A stretch of DNA of 64,000 bases. Source: Seonamhaeicola sp. S2-3. Its GTDB lineage: Bacteria > Bacteroidota > Bacteroidia > Flavobacteriales > Flavobacteriaceae. The stretch is from NCBI RefSeq assembly GCF_001971785.1, contig NZ_CP019389.1, positions 135,001-199,000 of the forward strand, in the 5' to 3' direction. A model generated the notes under the pieces. The model made no database searches. It worked only from the letters and a program-made list of their open reading frames with translations, and was not told the DNA's origin. The position numbers and the translations under genes are program-made. Below are positions 47,073 through 54,364 of the stretch, piece by piece. How positions within the stretch are numbered: the stretch's first letter is position 1; each line of letters starts with the position of its first letter.

Positions 47073-47462
47073 ATGAAAATAGGATACAAAAAGAAACACT
47101 TAAATGTGAATTTAATTTTAGGACTCGTATGGTTAATTTGGTTCTTTGTCGGAGTTTTTGAAAAAAAAGAACCGAATTGGACTGACTATGGATGGATTGT
47201 AATTTCGATAATGTATTTAGGACTTTACTTCTACCAAAAAAATTACAAATATCTGACCATTGAAAACGGAATTATAAACGTGAATGGACCGTTCGGAAAA
47301 AAACTAAATCTGACTGAAATAAAACGGATTAAAAAGTTTGCGGGAGATTATATCTTAAAAACGGACAAAAATGAACTGACAATTAACACTCAGATTATTG
47401 ACCCAAACTCTCTCGCTGAATTAAACAAGGAATTGGAAAAACTGAATGTGGAATGGAATTAA
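47073..47462 (+). CDS. Small membrane protein with a PH-like domain, module 3 cargo
   Basis: A 129-residue protein with two membrane helices (about 14-30 and 40-55) and a C-terminal beta-rich part (YLTIENGIINVNGPFGKKLN). This resembles bacterial PH-like (bPH) proteins. Function unknown. It is enclosed by a perfect 10-bp inverted repeat, GTTGTAAAAC (47054-47063) and GTTTTACAAC (47469-47478). Confidence 0.72.
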   Translation: MKIGYKKKHLNVNLILGLVWLIWFFVGVFEKKEPNWTDYGWIVISIMYLGLYFYQKNYKYLTIENGIINVNGPFGKKLNLTEIKRIKKFAGDYILKTDKNELTINTQIIDPNSLAELNKELEKLNVEWN

Positions 47463-47468
47463 AAAAAC

Positions 47469-48109
47469 GTTTTACAACAATGGTAACCGTTGCACAAGCC
47501 CATAATGAATCCTAAAATTATAATTAGAAACCGTCTTTTAAAGGCGGTTTCTGTTTTTATAGACTTAAAAATCCTGGTGTTTTAAAAGGCTTTAAAAGCA
47601 TGTTTATAACCTTGTAAAAGGTATTTTTGAGACTAAAATAAAACGCAAGTACTCCAGCTCCGCTTTTAGTACGTTTTTCTATGAATTTCATATATTTTTT
47701 AAGATTGTAGGCTATGGCAGAAAGTTGCATGCATTTATTGGTTTGCTTGATTCCAATGGTAATCAATGCTTTTTTGTCCGCTATCCCCATAATATGGGCG
47801 CGTGAGCTTATATAGAAATTCTAGGTCTAGAACCTCTTTTAATCGTCTGTAGAAATTGTGCTCTGGTACGCGTTCGCTTAACTGAAACTGTGGGAACAGT
47901 TTTTCTTGAAATATTTTTGTGCCTTGCATTATTAAATATACGAAATTTCTGTATATTTAGCAAGACTTGTGCTACAGGCACAATGTGTATAATTCATTGC
48001 TAGTTATAGCCTACTTACGAAAGTCCTCGCGGACTTTCTATCTGTGATTTATTTGCTAACTTTAGTGCTTAAACACGCAACGAAATCATACACTAAACCG
48101 TTGTAGTGC
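47469..48109. repeat. Module boundary 3/4 (attC-like) interrupted by a MITE
   Basis: From GTTTTACAAC (47469-47478) to GTTGTAGTGC (48100-48109). After the MITE the spacer has GTGTATAATTCATTGC and a perfect hairpin GAAAGTCC-TCGC-GGACTTTC (48019-48038). No gene. Confidence 0.55.
47484..47979 (-). mobile_element. MITE from an IS1182-type transposon, copy C (longest)
   Basis: 496 bp. Flanks ACAATGG (47477-47483) and ACAATGT (47980-47986) agree in 6 of 7 bases. The minus strand begins with a transposase N-terminus (MQGTKIFQEKLFPQFQLSER, then NFYRRLKEVLDLEFLYKL, to about 47790), then jumps to the C-terminus (NKCMQLSAIAYNLKKYMKF) in another frame. It cannot make an active enzyme; mobility would need a full-length relative elsewhere. 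Confidence 0.8.
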
Positions 48110-48151
48110 ATTTTGACCAAAAAATAAACTTAATAGCAAAAAATAAACTGA

Positions 48152-48715
48152 ATGAAAAAAATCTTATTGACCTTGACATTTTGCGGACTGACTTTAATTG
48201 CGAAATCACAAACCGCAAGTGTAAAACAATCTACCTACGGAATACAAACAGGAGTTTTAGGGATTTGGGCTCATAAAGAGACGAAATTATCAAATCAAAT
48301 AGCTTTAAGAGCAGAAATCGGAATGGATGCTGGTTTTTGGGGAGGAAGTTTCTATCCTGAAAATGGATATTTAATGACACCTGTAATTAGATTAGAACCT
48401 AGATGGTATTATAATCTTAACAAAAGAGTATCTAAATCAAGAAATATTGGCGGGAACAGTGGGAATTTTTTAACATTACAAACAAGCTATAATCCGAATT
48501 GGTTTGTAATTTCAAATTATGATAATGTGGAAGTGGCTGACCAAATTTCCATAATACCAACTTGGGGAATTAGACGAAATATTGGAAACCATTTTACATA
48601 CGAAACTGGAATTGGAATTGGATACAGGTATATTTTCGCTAAAAGTGTCGGATATTTAGAAAATGAAGGAGAAGCTGCTTTGAATTTACATTTAAGAATT
48701 GGATACCGATTTTAA
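48152..48715 (+). CDS. Outer-membrane beta-barrel protein, module 4 cargo
   Basis: A 187-residue protein with a signal peptide (MKKILLTLTFCGLTLIAKSQ) and barrel-like strands (QIALRAEIGMDAGFWGG, VIRLEPRWYYNLNKR, YETGIGIGYRYIF). It ends LHLRIGYRF, with the C-terminal Phe of outer-membrane proteins. Function unknown. Boundary repeats GTTGTAGTGC and GTTTTACAAC match at 7 of 10 positions. Confidence 0.78.
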   Translation: MKKILLTLTFCGLTLIAKSQTASVKQSTYGIQTGVLGIWAHKETKLSNQIALRAEIGMDAGFWGGSFYPENGYLMTPVIRLEPRWYYNLNKRVSKSRNIGGNSGNFLTLQTSYNPNWFVISNYDNVEVADQISIIPTWGIRRNIGNHFTYETGIGIGYRYIFAKSVGYLENEGEAALNLHLRIGYRF

Positions 48716-48743
48716 CGGAATAAAAAACGTTTTACAACAATGG

Positions 48744-48882
48744 TAACCGTTGCACAAGCCCATAATGAATCCTAAAATTATAATTAGAAACCGTCTTTTA
48801 AAGGCGGTTTCTGTTTTTATAGACTTAAAAATCCTGGTGTTTTAAAAGGCTTTAAAAGCATGTTTATAAGGTTGTAAAAGGT
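48744..48882 (-). mobile_element. MITE, copy D (truncated)
   Basis: The first 139 bp match copies B and C (GTTGCACAAGCCCATAATG at the left end). The sequence then switches abruptly to unrelated DNA at about 48882, and the right end is missing. Confidence 0.75.
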
Positions 48883-49177
48883 GTAGGCTTCCCTTAATTA
48901 GAACTGTTTAAATTTCTAATATTATCATATTGACACAAATTTTGAATTTTCGGGGGTTTTGTTCGAGTTTTGTTCGAGAATCCTTCGCCTCAAGTTCGAC
49001 TGTATTTTTTAAAAATCGATTTTTGTTGAAGCAAGCCCGAAGAAAACTCGAAGAAGATGGGAAGAAAAGTAGGTGTTTATGGCTTTTTTGGGGTAAATTG
49101 GTGAGGGTTTTGGGGGTATTGCGAAGCCGATAGGCTGTGGCAATCTCTAAGTTTAAAGAGACTGCTTCGTCGTACCT

Positions 49178-49690
49178 CCTCGCAGTGACGCGTCTCGATA
49201 CATTTTCACGACTTACTTTCGTGCCGTGAAAACACTCGACGTGACGAGCTGGGTAATGACATTCCTGCACTAAATTGATAAAGCCTCTCCCCCGTCAGTT
49301 CGAGTGATTTGTAAGGTACGAACAAATTGTATCGAGAACGCTTCGTCCTTCCTCTTCGCAGTGACGCGTCTCGATACATTTTCACGACTTACTTTCGTGC
49401 CGTGAAAACACTCGACGTGACGAGCTGGGTAATGACATTCCTGCACTAAATTGATAAATCCTCTCCCCGTCAGTTCGAGTGATTTGTGAGGTACGAACAA
49501 ATTGTATCGAGAACGCTTCGTCCTTCCTCTTCGCAGTGACGCGTCTCGATACATTTTCACGACTTACTTTCGTGCCGTGAAAACACTCGACGTGACGAGC
49601 TGGGTAATGACATTCCTGCACTAAATTGATAAATCCTCTCCCCGTCAGTTCGAGTGATTTGTGAGGTACGAACAAATTGTATCGAGAACT
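49178..49690. repeat. Tandem repeat, unit 175-176 bp, about three copies
   Basis: The marker CGTCTCGATACATTTTCACG starts at 49191, 49367 and 49542. Each unit contains inverted arms (TCTCGATACA... and ...TGTATCGAGA) and the block CTCGACGTGACGAGC. Units are almost identical, implying recent duplication. Such GC-richer palindromic repeats occur in flavobacterial intergenic DNA; coding is not supported. Confidence 0.85.
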
Positions 49691-49891
49691 CAATTTGTCT
49701 TCTCGTAATAGAGTTTATTACCCACAACATACAGTATCCCGTTATGCAAACGCTTACCTTCTACTAATGACATACCATCGTCCACTGTTCATTGCGTCTT
49801 TTTGTTTATTTTTTTATATTTATCAGAGTAAACAAAAACCCACTTTATGGCTATCTGTGAGGTGTACCTTACTACGCCATACACAGTGGAC

Positions 49892-49901
49892 GTTGGCAAA
49901 C
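49892..49901. repeat. Left boundary repeat of module 5
   Basis: GTTGGCAAAC, preceded by CACAGTGGAC. The inverse TTTGCCAAC lies at 50514-50522, followed by AAAGCACTGTG. Both arms match (9 bp and 7 bp), separated by an unpaired 3-4 bases. This is the longest boundary match in the array. Confidence 0.6.
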
Positions 49902-49910
49902 ATTTGAAAA

Positions 49911-50504
49911 ATGAAGTGGAAAGAAGCATATAAAGTACCATCAAAAGAATATAAATGCGGATTCTGCGAAAGAGAAATCGCGTCTGAACTTGGATTTGCT
50001 GCAATCGGAACAGTAAGTGCCAATAAACACGGAAGACACGAATCTTACGAGGGAATTAAAGGCAGTATTTATATATGTTATAATTGTAAAAACCCAACAT
50101 ATTTTGACGAGGATAATGAACAATATCCTGACACAAGTTTTGGAAACTTAATTAAACACATAAATGAAAAAGAAGTCGAAGACTTATACCAAGAAGCTCG
50201 TAGATGTATGTCTTCACACTCATACACTTCGACAGTAATGTGCTGCCGAAAATTACTAATGAACATTTCAGTTAGCGAAGGAGCAAAAGAAGGTTTAAGT
50301 TTTGTTGATTATGTAAACTATTTAAAAGACAATAATTACATTCCACCAAACGGACTAAAATGGGTTGACGAAATAAGAAAACACGGAAATACAGCAAATC
50401 ATAAAATCGTTTTGAAAACAAAAGATGAGGCTCTGAAAATATTATTATTTACAGAAATGCTTTTAAAATTCATCTACGAATTACCAAATATGATTAATGA
50501 TTAA
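49911..50504 (+). CDS. DUF4145-like protein with a zinc ribbon, module 5 cargo
   Basis: A 197-residue protein. An N-terminal zinc-ribbon has CGFCERE (about residues 16-22) and CYNCKNP (about 55-61), so four Cys. The C-terminal helical part (EARRCMSSHSYTSTVMCCRKLL, then WVDEIRKHGNTANHK) matches the DUF4145 pattern, which is often found near or fused to restriction and defence genes. Function unknown. Confidence 0.78.
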   Translation: MKWKEAYKVPSKEYKCGFCEREIASELGFAAIGTVSANKHGRHESYEGIKGSIYICYNCKNPTYFDEDNEQYPDTSFGNLIKHINEKEVEDLYQEARRCMSSHSYTSTVMCCRKLLMNISVSEGAKEGLSFVDYVNYLKDNNYIPPNGLKWVDEIRKHGNTANHKIVLKTKDEALKILLFTEMLLKFIYELPNMIND

Positions 50505-50513
50505 AAAAAACGA

Positions 50514-50655
50514 TTTGCCAACAAAGCACTGTGGTAAAAAACAAGTAAAACTCTATTAATTTTTCGCTAAAGTACTTTCATAAGCATCATCATATATCCA
50601 TCCTGATTTTGCAATTGTAGAGGCTTATTTTAATAGCGTAATTTAAAAGAACACC
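50514..50655. repeat. Module boundary 5/6 with an IS110-type relic
   Basis: TTTGCCAAC (50514-50522) is followed at once by AAAGCACTGTGG and the tail of an IS110-type element (50523-50640). The right-hand core that should precede the next gene is not recognisable and was probably lost with the insertion. Confidence 0.5.
50523..50640 (-). pseudogene. IS110-family transposase, terminal relic 1
   Basis: The minus strand encodes only the last 20 or so residues (AIAKSGWIYDDAYESTLAKN, stop at 50556-50558) and the element's 3' tail. It is about 90% identical to the corresponding part of relic 2. Confidence 0.7.
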
Positions 50656-51813
50656 ATGAACAATAATTCAGAATTTGAGTTTAAATCATATTTTCCAAAT
50701 TATCAGCTGGAATTTTCATTCAAAAATTGGCTAGTTCAAGATGGAAGTTTTGTAAAAGAAGGTGAAGATATTTATGAATATTCAAAATCTATAATTGTGA
50801 ATTCACAATTAGCGCTATTAGGAGCTAAACCTAATTACACTTTAATAAGACATAAAGCGGAAAAAAGTGGTTATATAGATTTATACTTTACAAATAAATC
50901 TTTACATATTCCAAAAAATCAATTAATGTATGTAATTAGGGAAAATGACAAAAAAAGAATAGATAGAAAATTCATTAATAAACCAACCATTATTATTGAT
51001 GAATTTAACAACTCTAAAAAAATTATTTGGGAACGAGTTAGTTCTGATTTTCTAATTAGTCGAGGAATAAAATCTAAATCTGATGACTTTAAAACTGAAT
51101 TAGTTTTCTGTTTCAATTATGAACAAAATAATGATTATTTAGTTTTTTATTTCGATCCCAAACAAATCAAACCAAAGCAAAATGACAAAATAAGTTTACT
51201 TTTCGAAAATGGAGAAATTATTGAATTTGTGTTAAAAAATAAACCGACTTTGTCTAAAAATGAATTAAATAATAAAATTTTAGTTTATAAAACCATAATA
51301 ACAGAAAGTGAATTACATCTATTTTCAAATACGGACTTTAGAAAATGGAAATTAACTCTATCAAGTGGTAAAAGAGAAATATTAGGAGGTGAAATTGGAG
51401 GATACAAAAGTTATGAATCTAGAAATAATCTAACTATTGCTATAAAGAAATATGCCAATGATTATATAGATATTGTTCAAAGAACAATTCCTGAACATCA
51501 ACCTTTAAAAATTAGACAAACATCAAATATTAATGAGTCAAAAAATAAACATTGTTTCGTTTACTTAATGAAAGATAGTACTAATGGTTATTATAAAATT
51601 GGGATTTCAAACCAACCAAAATATAGAGAGAGAACATTACAAAGTGAGAAACCCACAATCGAATTGATAATTGCAAAAAAGTTTCCAATTAGAAAAATAG
51701 CAGAAAGTTTTGAAAAGTCATTACACGAAACATATGTTGAAAAAAGAGTACGTGGAGAGTGGTTTGAACTTAATCAAATTGATGTCGAACATATAATTGA
51801 ATCTTTGAAATAA
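50656..51813 (+). CDS. GIY-YIG (T5orf172-like) protein with a lipoyl-like N-terminus, module 6 cargo
   Basis: A 385-residue protein. Residues about 298-385 fit the T5orf172/Mug113 branch of the GIY-YIG nuclease fold: KHCFVYLMKDSTNGYYKIGIS, then PKYRERTLQSEKP and SLHETYVEKRVRGEWFEL. Residues about 15-100 look like a biotinyl/lipoyl-type beta barrel (KNWLVQDGSFVKEGEDIYEYS, then RHKAEKSGYIDLYF). The middle is unassigned. A nuclease role, possibly in defence or mobility, is inferred from the fold. Confidence 0.72.
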   Translation: MNNNSEFEFKSYFPNYQLEFSFKNWLVQDGSFVKEGEDIYEYSKSIIVNSQLALLGAKPNYTLIRHKAEKSGYIDLYFTNKSLHIPKNQLMYVIRENDKKRIDRKFINKPTIIIDEFNNSKKIIWERVSSDFLISRGIKSKSDDFKTELVFCFNYEQNNDYLVFYFDPKQIKPKQNDKISLLFENGEIIEFVLKNKPTLSKNELNNKILVYKTIITESELHLFSNTDFRKWKLTLSSGKREILGGEIGGYKSYESRNNLTIAIKKYANDYIDIVQRTIPEHQPLKIRQTSNINESKNKHCFVYLMKDSTNGYYKIGISNQPKYRERTLQSEKPTIELIIAKKFPIRKIAESFEKSLHETYVEKRVRGEWFELNQIDVEHIIESLK

Positions 51814-51821
51814 TAAACGTT

Positions 51822-52418
51822 GCCCATAACAAAGCACTATGGTAAAAAACAAGTAAAACTCCATTAATTTTTCGCTAAAGTACTTTTATAAGCATCATCA
51901 TATATCAATCCTGATTTTGCAATTGCAAAAGCCTGTTTTAGCAACTTATTACACACAGCTATTAAGGCTAGTTTTTTGCGCTTTCCTTTGGCAACAATTC
52001 GTTCATAAAGTTCTCGTCAGACTTTGTTGTATTTACAAGCATTAAAACTGCACATAAACAATAACTTTAGAAGCTTTTGATTGCCTATTTTACTTATCCT
52101 TGAACGTCCATTTATACTACTTCCGCTTTGTCTGGTTAATGGAGTCAGACCTGTGTATATAATTTATTGCTGGCTTTTTGCTCACTTACGAAAGTCCTCG
52201 CGGACCTTATTCGTCTGTAATTATTTAGTAACTTTACTGTTAAACCAACGCAACAAACCTTATACAACAACGATACAATCTATAGAAAAAATATACGAAA
52301 TAGTAGTAAGATTAAGGCTTGTGGGTTAAATAGAATTTCGGACTTAATTGAAAGTTTAGGCTTTCAAGACCCCCTACTTTTAATACACAAAACCTATAAA
52401 CTCAACTAATCAAGTTAT
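51822..52418. repeat. Right end of the module array
   Basis: GCCCATAAC (51822-51830) follows the last cargo gene. Then come an IS110-type relic (51831-52152), a spacer remnant GTGTATATAATTTATTGC (52153-52170), the hairpin AAGTCC-TCGC-GGACCTT (52192-52208) and CAACGC/CAACAAC motifs up to about 52270. From 52330 on the sequence is ordinary intergenic DNA. No gene. Confidence 0.5.
51864..52152 (-). pseudogene. IS110-family transposase, C-terminal relic 2
   Basis: The minus strand reads GLTPLTRQSGSSINGRSRIS, KIGNQKLLKLLFMCSFNACK, an in-frame TGA, then RELYERIVAKGKRKKLALIA and a natural stop. This is the C-terminal (transposase_20) half of IS110-type enzymes. The internal stop and missing DEDD half make it inactive. 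Confidence 0.8.
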
Positions 52419-52910
52419 TTATATCTCCTTAACCATCTCAAAATCATCCATTATAAATCCACTTCCTATATCTGTCACAATTGGTTTCTCTTTCTTAAAA
52501 CCCATTTTTTCATAGGCTTTTATAGCATTAACATTATTGATATTTACGGTAAGTCTAATACGTTTTAAATTATATGCTTTAGCTTTATTTGCTACAAAAT
52601 TTAAAGCTGTTTTGCCTATTTTTTTTCCTCTATGCAAATTAACAACATACAATTTGCTTAAAAATAAGGTGTCGGTTTCCTTTTTTATAGAAATATAACC
52701 AACGGGAATTTTATTAAAAGAAAGAAGATAATATTCAAAACCGCCTTCTACTTGTTCTTTAATAGCTTTTGCAGATTGGAACTTTTTAAGCATGTAATTT
52801 ACTTGTGGTAACCCTATAATTGGAATGTAATGCTCTTGCCAAATAATATCGGCTAGGGTTGCTATATTGTTAAAATGCTCTGATTTATTTGCTACTACAA
52901 TCTCTATCAT
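52419..52910 (-). CDS. GNAT-family N-acetyltransferase
   Basis: A 163-residue acetyltransferase. The acetyl-CoA site has LYVVNLHRGKKIGKTALNFV (about 89-108) and the C-terminal NAIKAYEKMGFKKE motif. The substrate (small molecule or peptide) is unknown. It is followed on the same strand by nothing within 80 bases, and preceded by the hemolysin III gene (6-base gap). Confidence 0.9.
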   Translation of the reverse strand: MIEIVVANKSEHFNNIATLADIIWQEHYIPIIGLPQVNYMLKKFQSAKAIKEQVEGGFEYYLLSFNKIPVGYISIKKETDTLFLSKLYVVNLHRGKKIGKTALNFVANKAKAYNLKRIRLTVNINNVNAIKAYEKMGFKKEKPIVTDIGSGFIMDDFEMVKEI

Positions 52911-52916
52911 ACACTA

Positions 52917-53543
52917 TTAAATTATGTAAAAAAATATCATAAAAAAATGGCAAATGGCTCCTACTAACACAAATAAATGCCATATAACATGGTTAAACGG
53001 AATTTTTTCAATAGCATAAAAAATAACACCACCAGTATAAGCTAAACCACCGGCAAAGAGTAATAAAACAGCATCACTAGATACTAATTTAGAAAAATTA
53101 GAAAAATCAAATACAATTAACCAGCCCATTAAAAGATACAATAGGGTTGAAAAAACTTCAAAACGCCCTGTGAAAAATAGTTTTAATATAATACCAAAAG
53201 CAGCAATTCCCCAAACAATATAAAAAAGCATCCACCCCAAACTATCATTTAAAGTTATGAGCAAAACGGGTGTGTAAGTACCTGCTATTAAAAGGTAAAT
53301 ACTAATATGATCTACTATTCTATAATAGTGTTTAAGTTTTTCGTTTTTTACAGAATGATATAAGGTTGAAGCGGTAAATAAAACTATTATAGATATGCCA
53401 TAAACAATAACGCTACCTAAACTAAAATTGGTTTTATGAGTATCAAAAAGTATGAGTAAAACCAAAGCTACAACTCCAAATAAAGCACCAAAAGCATGGG
53501 TAGTAGCATTAAGTTTTTCTTCAAAAAGAGATTGTTGCCTCAT
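52917..53543 (-). CDS. Hemolysin III-family membrane protein (PAQR type)
   Basis: A 208-residue protein with seven membrane helices. PAQR motifs are present: ATTHAFGALFG near the start, STLYHSVKNEKLKHYYRIVDHISI, and the C-terminal IPFNHVIWHLFVLVGAICHF, with Ser, His and Asp residues of a possible metal-dependent hydrolase site. The role in bacteria is unclear. It ends 3 bases from DUF4294. Confidence 0.92.
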   Translation of the reverse strand: MRQQSLFEEKLNATTHAFGALFGVVALVLLILFDTHKTNFSLGSVIVYGISIIVLFTASTLYHSVKNEKLKHYYRIVDHISIYLLIAGTYTPVLLITLNDSLGWMLFYIVWGIAAFGIILKLFFTGRFEVFSTLLYLLMGWLIVFDFSNFSKLVSSDAVLLLFAGGLAYTGGVIFYAIEKIPFNHVIWHLFVLVGAICHFFMIFFYII

Positions 53544-53545
53544 TA

Positions 53546-54229
53546 CTAATTTTCAGGATTTTTGTTATAAACCCACTTCGTTGTTAATTCATAAAAATCG
53601 AAATCTAAAGCCGATTTTTGAGCTTCTAATCTTCCGCTTTGAAAGTTTCGTAATAAAATATCTTCAATTAAATAATCTTCTTTTTCATGTTCTGGATCAA
53701 ACTCCTTTTTTAACGAAATATCAAACATACTAGCTGTTGTGTTATACCAAAAAGCTCGCCAACCATTACGTAGTTCTTTAACCAAATCAAAAGCTGTTGT
53801 ACCGGTTTGCCTATGAATTAGTTTTACCAAAATTTGTCCCTCTGTACGCGATAATTTTTTTAATTCATCAGAAAACTCACCTTCAATATACTTTTGTACG
53901 CGTTTAGTATAACGTTTTTTGTCTCGTTTCTTTTTTATACTTGCCAACCTTTTGTTCATAGAATCTAAACGCTCTGCAGCTAATTTGGCATATGGGTAAA
54001 CTTTAATTGTTTTACGTCGCAATATTAAATACCTTATTCTTTCTTCCCTACTATCAAATCTTAGTTTAGGTAAAAGCTTAACCTCATCTAAATCAATTGA
54101 AGTTCTAGGTACAGAATCGCCTTCAATAATTATATATTCTATGGTAGAAATAGAATCATTTTCAACCTCATTAATTTGAGCCAATAAAACTGTTGGTAAT
54201 AAAAAGAAGATGTACTTTATTGAGTTCAT
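53546..54229 (-). CDS. DUF4294 secreted protein
   Basis: A 227-residue protein with a signal peptide (MNSIKYIFFLLPTVLLAQ). The body, including RYLILRRKTIKVYPYAKLAA and LKKLSRTEGQILVKLIHRQTG, is characteristic of DUF4294, a Bacteroidota family of unknown function. Basic coiled segment at about 90-125. First gene of a three-gene minus-strand operon (this, hemolysin III, GNAT). Confidence 0.88.
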   Translation of the reverse strand: MNSIKYIFFLLPTVLLAQINEVENDSISTIEYIIIEGDSVPRTSIDLDEVKLLPKLRFDSREERIRYLILRRKTIKVYPYAKLAAERLDSMNKRLASIKKKRDKKRYTKRVQKYIEGEFSDELKKLSRTEGQILVKLIHRQTGTTAFDLVKELRNGWRAFWYNTTASMFDISLKKEFDPEHEKEDYLIEDILLRNFQSGRLEAQKSALDFDFYELTTKWVYNKNPEN

Positions 54230-54364
54230 TAATCTGTTTCTGAGGCTTTATATTCCAAAATTAACAATTTACAACTTTTAAAACGGTTTTTAATACCGGA
54301 TATTTTTAGTTTGATTAAATACTACTTTCATTAATATTCTTATTTTAGTGCAAAACTTTTACAA

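Larger units (their letters stand above)
48729..49901. repeat. Long spacer between modules 4 and 5
   Basis: It opens with GTTTTACAAC (48729-48738) and ends with GTTGGCAAAC (49892-49901). It contains a truncated MITE (48744-48882), a decayed repeat block (48886-49177), the 175-bp tandem repeat (49178-49690) and an AT-rich tail with CACAACATACAG (49723-49734) and CACAGTGG (49882-49889). Short open frames here are repeats, not genes. Confidence 0.55.

Noticed and set aside
47557-47929. Two overlapping minus-strand frames as real genes
   Set aside because: They are the two ends of a transposase in an internally deleted element, in different frames.
49270-49693. Minus-strand frames of 96-103 codons
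   Set aside because: They are read out of the 175-bp tandem repeat; their sequences repeat with it.
52081-52329. An 82-codon plus-strand frame
   Set aside because: It is antisense to the IS110-type relic and runs through the terminal hairpin.
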